From Kitasatospora aureofaciens (GTDB taxonomy: Bacteria > Actinomycetota > Actinomycetes > Streptomycetales > Streptomycetaceae), in assembly GCF_019192735.1 (NCBI RefSeq), contig NZ_JAHTKP010000006.1:1-64000 (forward strand): DNA of 64,000 nucleotides. Direction: 5' to 3'. The notes beneath the pieces are model-generated. The model saw nothing but the letters and a program-made list of their open reading frames with translations. It was not told the origin of the DNA and searched no databases. Shown here in pieces: positions 51,225 to 59,563 of the stretch. A program made the translations under genes and the position numbers. Each line of letters begins with the position of its first letter. Position 1 is the stretch's first letter.

Positions 51225-52720
51225 CCGGCGTCCCGGGCAGAGTCCCGGGCGGAGTCCCGGACTGAATCCCGAGCGGCAGCCTGGACGGAGCCCCGGGCAG
51301 TACCCCGCGCGGCATTCCGCCCCCCGCCCGCGGCCCCACCCCTACCTGCGGCCCCGCCTGCACCCTCGCCCGCAGCCGCAGCACCGATCGCGTCGGCGAG
51401 CCGGTCGAACACGGCGGCGGCCTGCTCGTCCGTCATGGTGAGCGGCGGAAGCAGCCGCAGCACCGCGTCATGCCGGCCGCCGAGTTCGACGATCAGGCCG
51501 CGCGCCAGGCATGCCTCGCGCACCCGCACGGCGAACGTGTGGTCGGCCGGCCGGGCACCGCAGGCGTCGGGTTCCGCGGTGGGGTCGACGAGTTCGACGC
51601 CGAGCATCAGGCCGCGCCCGCGAACGTCCCCGATGACCGGCAGTTCGGTGGCGAGGTCGCGCAGCCGGGCGGCCATCCGGTCACCGACCACGGCGGCGCG
51701 CTCGGCGAGCCCGTGGGCGGCGACGTACCGGAGGGTGGCGGCACCGGCGGCCATGGCGAGGGTGTTGCCGCGGAAGGTGCCGGTGTGGGCGCCGGGCCGC
51801 CAGCCGTCGTAGTCCTCGCGGTAGACGACGACGGCGAGCGGCAGGCTGCCGCCGATGGCCTTGGACAGCACCATGGCGTCCGGGACGATGCCGCTGTGCT
51901 CGACGGCCCACATCGCGCCGGTGCGGCCGACGCCGGTCTGCACCTCGTCGACGATCAGCGGGATGCCGCGTTCGGCGGTGATCCGGCGCATCTCGCGCAG
52001 CCAGCCGTCGGGGGCGGGGACGACGCCGCCCTCGCCCTGGACGGCCTCCAGGATCATCGCGGCGGGGGTGACGACGCCGCCGGAGGGGTCGTCCAGCAGC
52101 CGTTCGACGTAGGTGGCGGCGAGGTCGGCGCCCGCGTCGCCGCCGACGCCGAACGGGCAGCGGTAGCCATAGGGGTAGGGCAGCCGGACGACCTCGCCGC
52201 CGCTCGGCAGCGGCTCCTTGACGGCGACGTTGCCGGTGAGCGCGAGGGCGCCGGCGGTCATGCCGTGGTAGCCGCCGGTGAAGGCGAGGGCGCTGGAGCG
52301 GCCGGTGGCGGTCTGCATCAGTTTGAGCGCGGCCTCGACGGCGTCGGTCCCGGCCGGTCCGCAGAAATGCACGCGGGCGCGGGCGGCGAACTCCTCGGGG
52401 AGGCTCTCGAACAGGGCGGTGGTGAAATCGTCCTTCTCGGCGGTGGCGAGGTCGAGCAGGTGCAGCGGCGCCCCGCTGTCGAGGGTTCGGCGGATCGCCT
52501 CGAGCACCACGGGGTGGTTGTGCCCGAGGGCGAGCGTCCCGGCGCCGGAGAGGCAGTCGAGGTAGCGCCGCCCGTCCGCGCCCTCGACGGTCATGCCGTT
52601 CGCCCGGACGGGGACGATCGGGAAGGACCGGGCGTACGTCCGGGCGGCGGACTCGCGGACGCGCTGGCGGCGCAGGACGGCCTCGCCGGGGGCCTGGGCG
52701 GGAACGGTGGCGAGCGACAA
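51221..52720 (-). CDS. Diaminobutyrate--2-oxoglutarate aminotransferase
   Basis: A 499-residue class III aminotransferase. GHNHPVVLEAIRRTLDSGAPLHLLDL near the N-terminus, FCGPAGTDAVEAALK (about 127-141), LIVDEVQTGVGRTG and the PLP lysine in VLSKAIGGSLPLAVV match the diaminobutyrate-forming group. It converts aspartate semialdehyde to 2,4-diaminobutyrate with glutamate as donor. Start is probably the TTG at 52720, eight bases after GGGGG and just downstream of an iron box; the open frame further upstream runs through that box and is rejected. The last ~55 residues are a low-complexity Gly/Ala/Arg/Asp-Ser repeat tail. Confidence 0.88.
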   Translation of the reverse strand: MSLATVPAQAPGEAVLRRQRVRESAARTYARSFPIVPVRANGMTVEGADGRRYLDCLSGAGTLALGHNHPVVLEAIRRTLDSGAPLHLLDLATAEKDDFTTALFESLPEEFAARARVHFCGPAGTDAVEAALKLMQTATGRSSALAFTGGYHGMTAGALALTGNVAVKEPLPSGGEVVRLPYPYGYRCPFGVGGDAGADLAATYVERLLDDPSGGVVTPAAMILEAVQGEGGVVPAPDGWLREMRRITAERGIPLIVDEVQTGVGRTGAMWAVEHSGIVPDAMVLSKAIGGSLPLAVVVYREDYDGWRPGAHTGTFRGNTLAMAAGAATLRYVAAHGLAERAAVVGDRMAARLRDLATELPVIGDVRGRGLMLGVELVDPTAEPDACGARPADHTFAVRVREACLARGLIVELGGRHDAVLRLLPPLTMTDEQAAAVFDRLADAIGAAAAGEGAGGAAGRGGAAGGGRNAARGTARGSVQAAARDSVRDSARDSARDAG

Positions 52721-52736
52721 GACGAACCCCCAGAAG

Positions 52737-52757
52737 AAGTTAGGTAAGCCTAACTTT
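52737..52757 (-). promoter_or_regulatory. Iron box upstream of the diaminobutyrate operon
   Basis: AAGTTAGGTAAGCCTAACTT (52737-52756) is a perfect palindrome with 8-bp arms and closely fits the iron-box consensus core (TTAGG..CCTAA). It lies immediately upstream of the aminotransferase start, so the operon should be expressed when iron is scarce. Confidence 0.85.
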
Positions 52758-52874
52758 ATCGCCCCTGACCTGGCCGATTGCCTCGGGGGCACCCAGAACC
52801 ACCCGACCGGGTGAACAGCCCCCGCTGTTCCAACGAGCGCACGGCCGAAAGGTCACGCATGCCACCGCTTCCCT

Positions 52875-52920
52875 TGTCAGCCCCGACTGTCAGCCCCGAC
52901 GCGACCGCTGTCAGCCCCGG
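52875..52920. repeat. Direct repeats TGTCAGCCCCGAC
   Basis: Two adjacent copies (52875-52887, 52888-52900) and a third truncated copy (52909-52920) at the 3' end of the response-regulator gene. Confidence 0.7.
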
Positions 52921-53663
52921 CGCCCCGCCGTCGCCCCGTCCCCCTTCCACCGGTAGCAGAGCTCCGGCCGCCCGACACTCCCGTACTGCGGCTCGCGCGC
53001 CGCGAGCCCCGTGTCGACGAGGTGCTCCAGGTACCGGCGGGCGGTGATCCGCGAGACCCCGGCGGCGGCGCCCGCGGCAGCTGCCGACAGGCCGGTCGAG
53101 GCCTCGCGCAGCACGCCGGCGACGGTGTCCAGGGTGGGCGCGCTGAGCCCCTTGGGGAGGGCGCTGCGCTCGGCCGTACGGAGCAGGGCGAGCGCCTGGT
53201 CCACCTCGTCCTGGCCGGTCGCCTCCCCGGTCCGGCCGAGGGTGTCGCGGTAGCGGGCGTAGCGTTCGAGGCGGTCGTGCAGGGCGGCGGCGCTGAACGG
53301 TTTCAGCAGGTACTGAACAACCCCCGCCGAGACCGCCTGCCGGACCATGGCAAGGTCGCGGGCCGAGGTCACCGCGATGACGTCGGTGGTGTGGCCGGCG
53401 GCGCGCAGCGTGCGGCAGAGCTGGAGGCCGTGACCGTCCGGCAGGTAGAGGTCGAGCAGGGTGAGGCCGATGGGCGTCCCGGCGGCGCGGGCGCGCTCCA
53501 GGAAGCGCAGCGCGTCCGCGCAGCTGTGCACCGTCCCGGCGGCGTGGAAGCCGGGCTCGCGCTCGACGTAGAGGGTGTGCGCTGCGGCGGCGACGGGGTC
53601 GTCCTCGACGATCAGCACCGGGATCCCGGGAGCCGAAGCGCCGGCCCCGGAAGCGCCCGTCAC
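52911..53663 (-). CDS. CitB/DcuR-type response regulator
   Basis: A 250-residue regulator: receiver domain with acidic pocket LIVEDDP and phospho-acceptor Asp in LLDLYLPDGHG (about 72), switch Thr/Lys in VTSARD and LLKPF, then a C-terminal helix-turn-helix with GVSRITARRYLEHLVDTGLAAREPQYG, typical of the CitB/DpiA/DcuR class. It should control carboxylate-uptake genes, most likely the neighbouring dctA-like gene. GTG start overlaps the stop of the kinase gene (GTGA). Confidence 0.9.
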   Translation of the reverse strand: MTGASGAGASAPGIPVLIVEDDPVAAAAHTLYVEREPGFHAAGTVHSCADALRFLERARAAGTPIGLTLLDLYLPDGHGLQLCRTLRAAGHTTDVIAVTSARDLAMVRQAVSAGVVQYLLKPFSAAALHDRLERYARYRDTLGRTGEATGQDEVDQALALLRTAERSALPKGLSAPTLDTVAGVLREASTGLSAAAAGAAAGVSRITARRYLEHLVDTGLAAREPQYGSVGRPELCYRWKGDGATAGRRG

Positions 53664-55408
53664 GACGCCGCCCCCGCCCCTTGCAGGGGCAGTCCCTGCC
53701 CGACCTGCCTTCCCTGCCCCGCCTGCCCCGCGAGCGGCAGGCGGACGGTGAGCACCGCACCCCGCTCCCGGCCGACCTCGACGGTGCCGCCGTTGCGCCG
53801 GGCGGCCTGGGCGACGAGGGCCAGCCCGAGGCCGTGGCCGCGACCGTCCTGCTTGGTACTCCAGCCGCGCCGGAACACGTCCTCGACGGCGGCTGGGTCG
53901 ATACCCGTTCCGGTGTCGGCGACGCGCAGCACCAGGTGCTCGGCCCCGTCGATGTCTCCGCCGTCGATGTCTCCGCCCTCGTTTTCTCCGCGGTCGACGT
54001 CGATCCGGGCGGTGACGGTGACCTCCGGCGGGACAGGACTCTCGGCGGCCCCGGCGATCGCCGCGTCCACGGCGTTGTCGATCAGGTTTCCGAGCACGGT
54101 GATCAGGTCCCGGGCGGAGAGGCCGGGCGGCAGCACGCCGTCGTCGATCCGGCTGTCCTCGGTGAGGGTCAACTCCACGCCCCGCTCGGCCGCTTGGGCT
54201 GCCTTGCCGAGCAGCAACGCGGCCAGGACGGGTTCACTGACGGCGGCGACGACCCGGTCGGTGAGCTGCTGGGCGAGCGCGAGTTCGGCCGTCGCGAACT
54301 CCACCGCCTGTTCGTGGCGGCCGAGTTCGATCAGCGAGACGACCGCGTGCAACCGGTTGGCGGCCTCGTGCGCCTGGGCGCCGAGCGCCTCGGTGAAGCC
54401 GCGAACGGAGTCCAACTCGCCGCTGAGCGACTGCAGTTCGGTGTGGTCGCGGAGGGTGACGACCCGGCCGAGGCCGGTGCCGATGGTGGACGTGTTGAGC
54501 ACCACCACCCGCTCGGCGGTCAGGTGCACCTCGTCGCGCACCGGCTCGTCGCCGAGCACGGCGGCCACCAGCGTCTCCGGCAGGCCCAGCTCCGCCACCG
54601 GCCGACCCTCCACCTCCCCCGCCAGGCCGAGGAGTTCACGGGCGGCGTCGTTGCACAGCACCACCCGGTGCGTCCGGTCGAGCAGGACCAGGCCCTCGCG
54701 CACCGAGTGCAGGGTCGCCTGGTGGTACTCGTAGACGTGGCTGAGCTCGGCCGGCCCCATGCCGTGAGTATGCCGTCGCAGCCGGGAGTTGGCCAGGTAC
54801 GTACCGGCGCCGCCGACCGCGAGCGCGGCCACCGCCACCCCGGCCAGGGCCAGCAGCGGGCCGCTCAGCTGTGCGGAGATGCTCTCCACCGTGAGGCCCG
54901 CGCTGACCAGCGCGATCACCCGGTGCCGGTCGTCCAGGACCGGGGTGACCACGCGCACGGAGGGCCCGAGCGTGCCGGTGTACGTCTCGCTGCGGGTCTC
55001 GCCCGCGAGCGCCCAGTCGATGTGCCCGAGGAAGCGCTTGCCGATCTGGTCCGGCAACGGGTGGGTCCAGCGCACGCCGTCGGTGTTCATGACCGTGATG
55101 AACGAGACCCCGGTGTCCGCGCGCACCTGCTCGACGTAGGGCTGGAGCACCGCCGTCGGGTCCGGCCCGGTGACGGCGGTCCGGACGGTCGGCGAGTCGG
55201 CGACCGAGTGGGCGACGGCGGTCACCTCGCGGCGGGCCGCGGCCTCGGTGCGGTCGGCGGTGAAGAGGTACGCGAGCACGGCGCCGCCCGCCACCACGGC
55301 GGCGACGATGACCACCTGTACGACGAACAGCTGCCCGGCCAGACTGCGGACCAGCCGGCGCGGGGCGAGGAGCAGTCGGCGCGGGGCGGTGGGGGTGCGC
55401 ACGGACAT
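53660..55408 (-). CDS. CitA/DcuS-type sensor histidine kinase
   Basis: A 582-residue membrane kinase: helix 1 at about 25-48, an extracellular PDC/Cache sensor (about 50-175, with the VMNTDGVRWTHPLPDQIGKRF region typical of CitA-like carboxylate sensors), helix 2 at about 180-203, a PAS domain (about 220-330), the phospho-accepting His in QAHEAANRLH, and the ATPase with NLIDNAVDAA and GHGLGLALV. A short repeat (GGDIDGGDIDG) is inserted in the ATPase domain. It senses an external di- or tricarboxylate such as citrate, malate or succinate. Divergent from the dctA-like gene. Confidence 0.9.
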   Translation of the reverse strand: MSVRTPTAPRRLLLAPRRLVRSLAGQLFVVQVVIVAAVVAGGAVLAYLFTADRTEAAARREVTAVAHSVADSPTVRTAVTGPDPTAVLQPYVEQVRADTGVSFITVMNTDGVRWTHPLPDQIGKRFLGHIDWALAGETRSETYTGTLGPSVRVVTPVLDDRHRVIALVSAGLTVESISAQLSGPLLALAGVAVAALAVGGAGTYLANSRLRRHTHGMGPAELSHVYEYHQATLHSVREGLVLLDRTHRVVLCNDAARELLGLAGEVEGRPVAELGLPETLVAAVLGDEPVRDEVHLTAERVVVLNTSTIGTGLGRVVTLRDHTELQSLSGELDSVRGFTEALGAQAHEAANRLHAVVSLIELGRHEQAVEFATAELALAQQLTDRVVAAVSEPVLAALLLGKAAQAAERGVELTLTEDSRIDDGVLPPGLSARDLITVLGNLIDNAVDAAIAGAAESPVPPEVTVTARIDVDRGENEGGDIDGGDIDGAEHLVLRVADTGTGIDPAAVEDVFRRGWSTKQDGRGHGLGLALVAQAARRNGGTVEVGRERGAVLTVRLPLAGQAGQGRQVGQGLPLQGAGAAS

Positions 55409-55594
55409 GCCTGCCAGTGTGCACCACGTCCGCGCGCACCCCCAGAGGTGCGATCCCGCCTGCAGGACCTCGACGGCAGCTCAGCCGATCGTGAACTCTA
55501 TGAACGCAAACGTGACCTCCGTCACTCCCGGGCCCGATAGTCGGAGCGGCCCACCACCCGGGGCCGCCAGGACTGCAGGGCGAAGGAGCCACAG

Positions 55595-57064
55595 ATGTCG
55601 ATCGCTGGAGCCGCACAGCCGGCGGGGGGCAGACCCGAGGAGACCTCGGACGGACACCGCACGCGGGGGCAGGACGCGCCGCCCCCCGCGAAGCGGGACC
55701 GCACCCACTACCTCTACCTCGCCGTCATCGCCGCCGTGATCGCCGGTGTGGTGGTCGGGCTGGCCGCGCCCGACTTCGCCGTCGAGCTGAAGCCGGTCGG
55801 GACGGGCTTCGTCAACCTGATCAAGATGATGATCAGCCCGGTGATCTTCTGCACCATCGTGCTGGGCATCGGTTCGGTCACCAAGGCCGCCAAGGTCGGC
55901 AAGGTCGGCGGACTGGCCCTCGGCTACTTTCTCGCCATGTCGACAGTCGCGCTGGCCATCGGCCTCGCGGTCGGCAACCTGCTGCAGCCCGGCGGCGGCC
56001 TGCACCTGACCGCCGCGCTGGCCAAGTCCGGCCACGCCCAGGCCGCGGCGGGCGGCGCGCAGTCCACCTCCGACTTCCTGCTCGGGATGATCCCGACCAC
56101 CATGTTCTCGGCCCTCACCGAGGGCAAGGTGCTGCAGACCCTGCTGGTCGCACTGCTCGTCGGCTTCGCCCTGCAGGCGATGGGCCCGGTCGGCGCCCCG
56201 GTGCTGCGCGGCGTCGAGCACGTGCAGCGGCTGGTGTTCCGGGTCATGGCGATGATCATGTGGGTCGCGCCGATCGGCGCCTTCGGCGCGATGGCCGCCG
56301 TGGTCGGGGCGACCGGCACGGCCGCGCTGAAGAGCCTCGCCGTCATCATGATCGGCTTCTACGTCACCTGCGCCCTGTTCGTCATCGTGGTGCTGGGCGC
56401 GCTGCTGCGACTGGTCGCCGGGGTCAACGTGTTCGCGCTGCTGCGCTACCTCGGCCGCGAGTTCCTGTTGATCCTCTCCACGTCCTCGTCCGAGAGCGCG
56501 CTGCCCCGCCTGATCGCCAAGATGGAGCACCTGGGCGTCAGCCGCCCGGTCGTCGGCATCACCGTGCCGACCGGCTACAGCTTCAACCTCGACGGCACCG
56601 CGATCTACCTCACCATGGCGTCGATCTTCATCTCCGAGGCGATGGACAAGCCGATGGCGATCGGCGAGCAGCTGTCGCTGCTGGTCTTCATGGTGATCGC
56701 CAGCAAGGGCGCGGCCGGGGTAACCGGCGCCGGGCTGGCCACCCTGGCCGGCGGGCTGCAGTCGCACAAGCCGGCGCTGGTGGACGGGGTCGGGCTGATC
56801 GTCGGCATCGACCGGTTCATGTCGGAGGCCCGGGCGCTCACCAACTTCGCGGGCAACGCCGTCGCCACCGTCCTGATCGGGCGCTGGACCGGCGAGTTCG
56901 ACGCGGCGCGGGCGCGGCGGGTGCTGGCGGGCGAGCTGCCGTTCGACGAGCGGACGCTGATCGACACGCACGACGGGGACGGGCCGCATGCAGTTCCGGC
57001 GGGTTCGCCTTCGCCTGAACCTGAAGCCGTTCCCGCCCGGGGCAGCGCGGCGACGGCCGCCTGA
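55595..57064 (+). CDS. dctA: DctA-type C4-dicarboxylate/cation symporter
   Basis: A 489-residue DAACS-family symporter with the hallmark STSSSESALPRL serine-rich re-entrant loop, GYSFNLDGTAIY and FMSEARALTNFAGN motifs. It imports malate, fumarate or succinate with protons or sodium. The N-terminal ~35 residues and the C-terminal ~60 are hydrophilic extensions. GAAGGAG lies six bases before the ATG. The divergent two-component system of the carboxylate-sensing class makes a classic sensor-transporter pair. Heptad repeat copy E follows the gene. Confidence 0.93.
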   Translation: MSIAGAAQPAGGRPEETSDGHRTRGQDAPPPAKRDRTHYLYLAVIAAVIAGVVVGLAAPDFAVELKPVGTGFVNLIKMMISPVIFCTIVLGIGSVTKAAKVGKVGGLALGYFLAMSTVALAIGLAVGNLLQPGGGLHLTAALAKSGHAQAAAGGAQSTSDFLLGMIPTTMFSALTEGKVLQTLLVALLVGFALQAMGPVGAPVLRGVEHVQRLVFRVMAMIMWVAPIGAFGAMAAVVGATGTAALKSLAVIMIGFYVTCALFVIVVLGALLRLVAGVNVFALLRYLGREFLLILSTSSSESALPRLIAKMEHLGVSRPVVGITVPTGYSFNLDGTAIYLTMASIFISEAMDKPMAIGEQLSLLVFMVIASKGAAGVTGAGLATLAGGLQSHKPALVDGVGLIVGIDRFMSEARALTNFAGNAVATVLIGRWTGEFDAARARRVLAGELPFDERTLIDTHDGDGPHAVPAGSPSPEPEAVPARGSAATAA

Positions 57065-57077
57065 CACCCCGCCCCCG

Positions 57078-57143
57078 TAACAACGAACAACTGACGGAAG
57101 ACAGATTTCGACATCTGTTATCCGTCAGTTGTTCGTTGTCATC
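57078..57143. repeat. Heptad-built palindrome, copy E
   Basis: Outer arms 57081-57097 and 57122-57138 match perfectly over 17 bp; the inner part has CAGAT/ATCTG. The units here (CAACGAA, CAACTGA) differ from the other copies, yet both arms carry the same changes. It lies between convergent genes. Confidence 0.88.
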
Positions 57144-57176
57144 CCCTCGCCGTCCATCACCCACCACCCACCACCG

Positions 57177-58133
57177 TCACAGCTCCTCGGACCCACTGAC
57201 CGCCCAGGCCAGACCGCACGCCGGATCCTCCAGCGCCACATGAAGGTGCCGCAGCCCGGCCGCCGGCTCGTGCCAGGTGAAGCAGCGCATCCGGGCCACC
57301 AGCGCGTTCACCTCGGCCCGGACCGGGCCCTCCGCACCCGCCATGGCGCCCAGCGCCCGCCAGAGCGCCAGCCGTCCGTGCGCCGCGCCGCGCGCCCGGT
57401 CCACCACCCCCGCCTGCACCAGCGCCGGCACGGCGAGCGCGAACGGCAGGTACCCGCCGGTGACCAGCGGGCCACGGGCCAGCTGGGCAGCCGCCTGCGA
57501 AGCCGGGCCGCGCACACACGCCACCTCCGCCCAGTCCGCCAGCGCCGCCAGCGCCCGGGTGGCCCGCTGCCCGCGCAGCCGCAGGCCGGGCTCGGGCAGC
57601 GCCACCGACCCGAGGCCCTCCCGGCTGGCCGGCAGCGTCAGCAGCGCGCTGCGCGCACCCCCGCCCGGCAGGTAGTCGCGAACCCGAGCCCCCTCGCCCC
57701 ACCCCGCCGCCTCCCACGGCTCCAGCCGGAGCGGCACGCCCTCCGGGTCCGGCTCGGCCCCGTAAGAAAGGTCCTCGCCGACCAGCACCCGGGTGTGCGC
57801 GACCAGCCGGCGCACGGGGGCCGGGCCGAGCAGCGGGGCCAGCCGCAGCCAGGAGTGCCGGGTCGCCAGCACCTCCCACAGCGGTCCGGCGTCGTGGTCG
57901 CCGGCCCCGGCCGCGGTGTCCGGGCCGCCGTCCCGGTCGAACAGCCGGACGGCCAGCTCCGGCGGCGCCGAGTACGCGATCAGGTGACCGAGCGGTGCGG
58001 CCTCCGCCGGCCCGTACGGCTCGCCGACGCGCTCCACCGCTTCCGCCCGGGTCTGCCGGTAGGCGGCCAGCAGTTCGGGCCAGCGGCCGTCGTCGGCCAG
58101 GGCGCGCAGGCAATGGTCCTCGTACGTGATCAC
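57177..58133 (-). CDS. Hypothetical protein, 318 residues
   Basis: A 318-residue soluble protein of no recognised family. Features visible: an N-terminal helical part (MITYEDHCLRALADDGRWPELLAA), a conserved-looking centre (ATRHSWLRLAPLLGPAPVRRLVAHTRVLVGEDLS) and a C-terminal region (RMRCFTWHEPAAGLRHLHVALEDPACGLAWAVSGSEEL). Helical repeats are likely. The GTG start at 58133 has TACGCT seven bases upstream on the minus strand, a leaderless -10. It lies just upstream of nothing obvious; the next gene on the same strand ends five bases before its start, so the two could be co-transcribed. Function unknown. Confidence 0.7.
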   Translation of the reverse strand: MITYEDHCLRALADDGRWPELLAAYRQTRAEAVERVGEPYGPAEAAPLGHLIAYSAPPELAVRLFDRDGGPDTAAGAGDHDAGPLWEVLATRHSWLRLAPLLGPAPVRRLVAHTRVLVGEDLSYGAEPDPEGVPLRLEPWEAAGWGEGARVRDYLPGGGARSALLTLPASREGLGSVALPEPGLRLRGQRATRALAALADWAEVACVRGPASQAAAQLARGPLVTGGYLPFALAVPALVQAGVVDRARGAAHGRLALWRALGAMAGAEGPVRAEVNALVARMRCFTWHEPAAGLRHLHVALEDPACGLAWAVSGSEEL

Positions 58134-58138
58134 GATTT

Positions 58139-58783
58139 TCAGCGTACGGGCCGGGGTGGCCCATCAGCTGACTTGTCGTCAGCTCGGTGCGTCGGGCCGC
58201 CCGGGCCGGGCCGCCGACCGCCCCCATCGACCTCGCGCTCACGCGCAAGGAGCGCACGCAGGCGCGCGTGGGCACGCCGACGGGTGACCGCCAGGGTGCT
58301 GCGATGCAGCCCCAGCAGCTCCGCCGCCTCGTCGACGCTGTAACCGTCGAGGTCCACCAGCACCACCACCCGGGCCTGCTTGGCGGTCAGACAGCCGAGC
58401 AGCCGGACCACCTCCCAGCGCGCCTGCAGCTCCGCCATCCCCCCGCCGAGCGGGTCGGCCGCCGCCGCGCGGTCCTGCTCCCGCTCGACCGGATCGGGCA
58501 ACGTCGCCCGGCGGCGGTCCCGGCGCCACTGGTCGCGCAGGATGTTCGCCATCGTCGTGAACACGTAGGCGTACGGCTGCGGATGGCCGAGGAACCGCTC
58601 CGGGCGGCGGGCGATCCGCAGATACGCGTCGTGCACGACGTCCCCGGCCGCGCACGGGCTTCCGGCAAGCGAGGCGGCCGCCAGGTGGAGTCTCGGCAGC
58701 ATTTCCGTGAACACCCGGTTGAAATCGGCCGGTTCGACGCCCGGCTCGCACCCACCCGCACAGCGATCGCTGAATTCCACCAT
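58139..58783 (-). CDS. Sigma-70-like RNA polymerase sigma factor (ECF type)
   Basis: A 214-residue sigma factor. Region 2 is about residues 15-85 (DAYLRIARRPERFLGHPQPYAYVFTTMANILRDQWRR), and region 4 helix-turn-helix about 120-180 (LTAKQARVVVLVDLDGYSVDEAAELLGLHRSTLAVTRRRAHARLR). No anti-sigma gene adjoins it. ATG at 58783 is chosen because GGGGAG lies six bases upstream; GTG at 58807 would add eight residues. The basic/Gly/Pro tail is extra. It ends five bases before the start of the 318-residue hypothetical. A Crp-like palindrome lies upstream. Confidence 0.85.
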   Translation of the reverse strand: MVEFSDRCAGGCEPGVEPADFNRVFTEMLPRLHLAAASLAGSPCAAGDVVHDAYLRIARRPERFLGHPQPYAYVFTTMANILRDQWRRDRRRATLPDPVEREQDRAAAADPLGGGMAELQARWEVVRLLGCLTAKQARVVVLVDLDGYSVDEAAELLGLHRSTLAVTRRRAHARLRALLAREREVDGGGRRPGPGGPTHRADDKSADGPPRPVR

Positions 58784-58848
58784 GCCGCTCTCCCCGGAAA
58801 TCGGCACCCCGAAGGCCCAGTTGGGCTCACCTCGACCAGGCGCACAAC

Positions 58849-58864
58849 TGTGACTCAGGTCACA
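58849..58864. promoter_or_regulatory. Crp-like palindrome TGTGA-N6-TCACA
   Basis: TGTGACTCAGGTCACA fits the Crp consensus exactly and is a good match to the GTG-N6-CAC sites bound by streptomycete Crp. It lies 66 bases upstream of the sigma-factor start and 147 upstream of the secreted-protein start. Confidence 0.6.
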
Positions 58865-59010
58865 TCATAGTTCGTCGTCTCACTCTTCGCAGTCATTCGT
58901 GTGCAATACGTCATCGGCCGCATGAGGAGCGGGAATTCACCACCGACCACCGGCTCCGCACGGTCGGGGCGCACCGCCCGATGAGAACCGTTGAACGAGG
59001 AGAACCACCC

Positions 59011-59382
59011 ATGTCGGGTTGCATCGCCAGGAAGATCGCCACGTTCGGGGTGACGGCCGCCGCCGCCCTCGGCGTGCTCGGGACGACCACCCTGCCGGCC
59101 GCCGCCGAACCGGCCACCGACCAGACCGTCATCGCGGGGGCGAGCGCCGCGTTGCCCTCCGTCGCCACCGCCTCCTACCACTGCGTCATCACCGCCAACT
59201 ACGGCTGGCGCTGGGAGGGCTACTGCAACGTCTACTCCGGCGAGATGCGCACCATCACCTACTGCGCCGACGGCTCGCACACCACCGGCCTGTGGATCGG
59301 CGCACGGCCGGAGGCGTGGGACGTGTGGGGCAACTGCCCGGGCTCCACCTGGACCCGGATCGTGTTCCAGAGCCGGGGCTGA
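59011..59382 (+). CDS. Small secreted protein with four cysteines
   Basis: A 123-residue protein. A Sec signal peptide (KIATFGVTAAAALGVLGTTTLPAAA) is probably cut near residue 32. The mature part (~90 residues) has four cysteines (HCVIT, YCNVY, TYCADG, NCPGS), probably two disulfides, and many Trp/Tyr residues (NYGWRWEGY, DVWGNC). Family unknown; the pattern suits a small extracellular binding protein or inhibitor. GAGGAG lies nine bases before the ATG at 59011. A strong hairpin terminator follows. Confidence 0.75.
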   Translation: MSGCIARKIATFGVTAAAALGVLGTTTLPAAAEPATDQTVIAGASAALPSVATASYHCVITANYGWRWEGYCNVYSGEMRTITYCADGSHTTGLWIGARPEAWDVWGNCPGSTWTRIVFQSRG

Positions 59383-59424
59383 CCGGCTCGTCATCCGACC
59401 ATCTGACCGCCCGACCATCCAACC

Positions 59425-59454
59425 AGGGGCGCCGCCCAGCGGGGCGGCGCCCCT
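59425..59454 (+). terminator. Strong hairpin terminator
   Basis: AGGGGCGCCGCCC (59425-59437) and GGGCGGCGCCCCT (59442-59454) form a perfect 13-bp stem with a 4-base loop, 42 bases after the secreted-protein stop. Confidence 0.88.
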
Positions 59455-59469
59455 GAGGACTGAGCGCCG

Positions 59470-59552
59470 GCAGACGACAGCGAACAGATGACAGCAGACA
59501 GATGACAGAGTTTGAAATCTGTGATCTGTCTGCTGAAATCTGTCAGCCGTCA
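59470..59552. repeat. Heptad-built palindrome, copy F
   Basis: The best stem is 12 bp (59492-59503 with 59524-59535). Right side has six units beginning AAATCTG, TGATCTG, TCTGCTG. It lies directly after a separate strong terminator, just before the end of the convergent P450 gene. Confidence 0.85.
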
Positions 59553-59563
59553 GCAGTCGCCCG

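Noticed and set aside
34736..52757. Assignment of the whole region as a rhizobactin/schizokinen or desferrioxamine cluster
   Set aside because: No amine N-hydroxylase, acetyltransferase or DesD-type single synthetase set is present; the gene order fits pvsABCDE better.
6841..59552. Heptad palindromes as a CRISPR array or insertion-sequence ends
   Set aside because: Copies are single, scattered over 52 kb, have no spacers, and do not flank a transposase.
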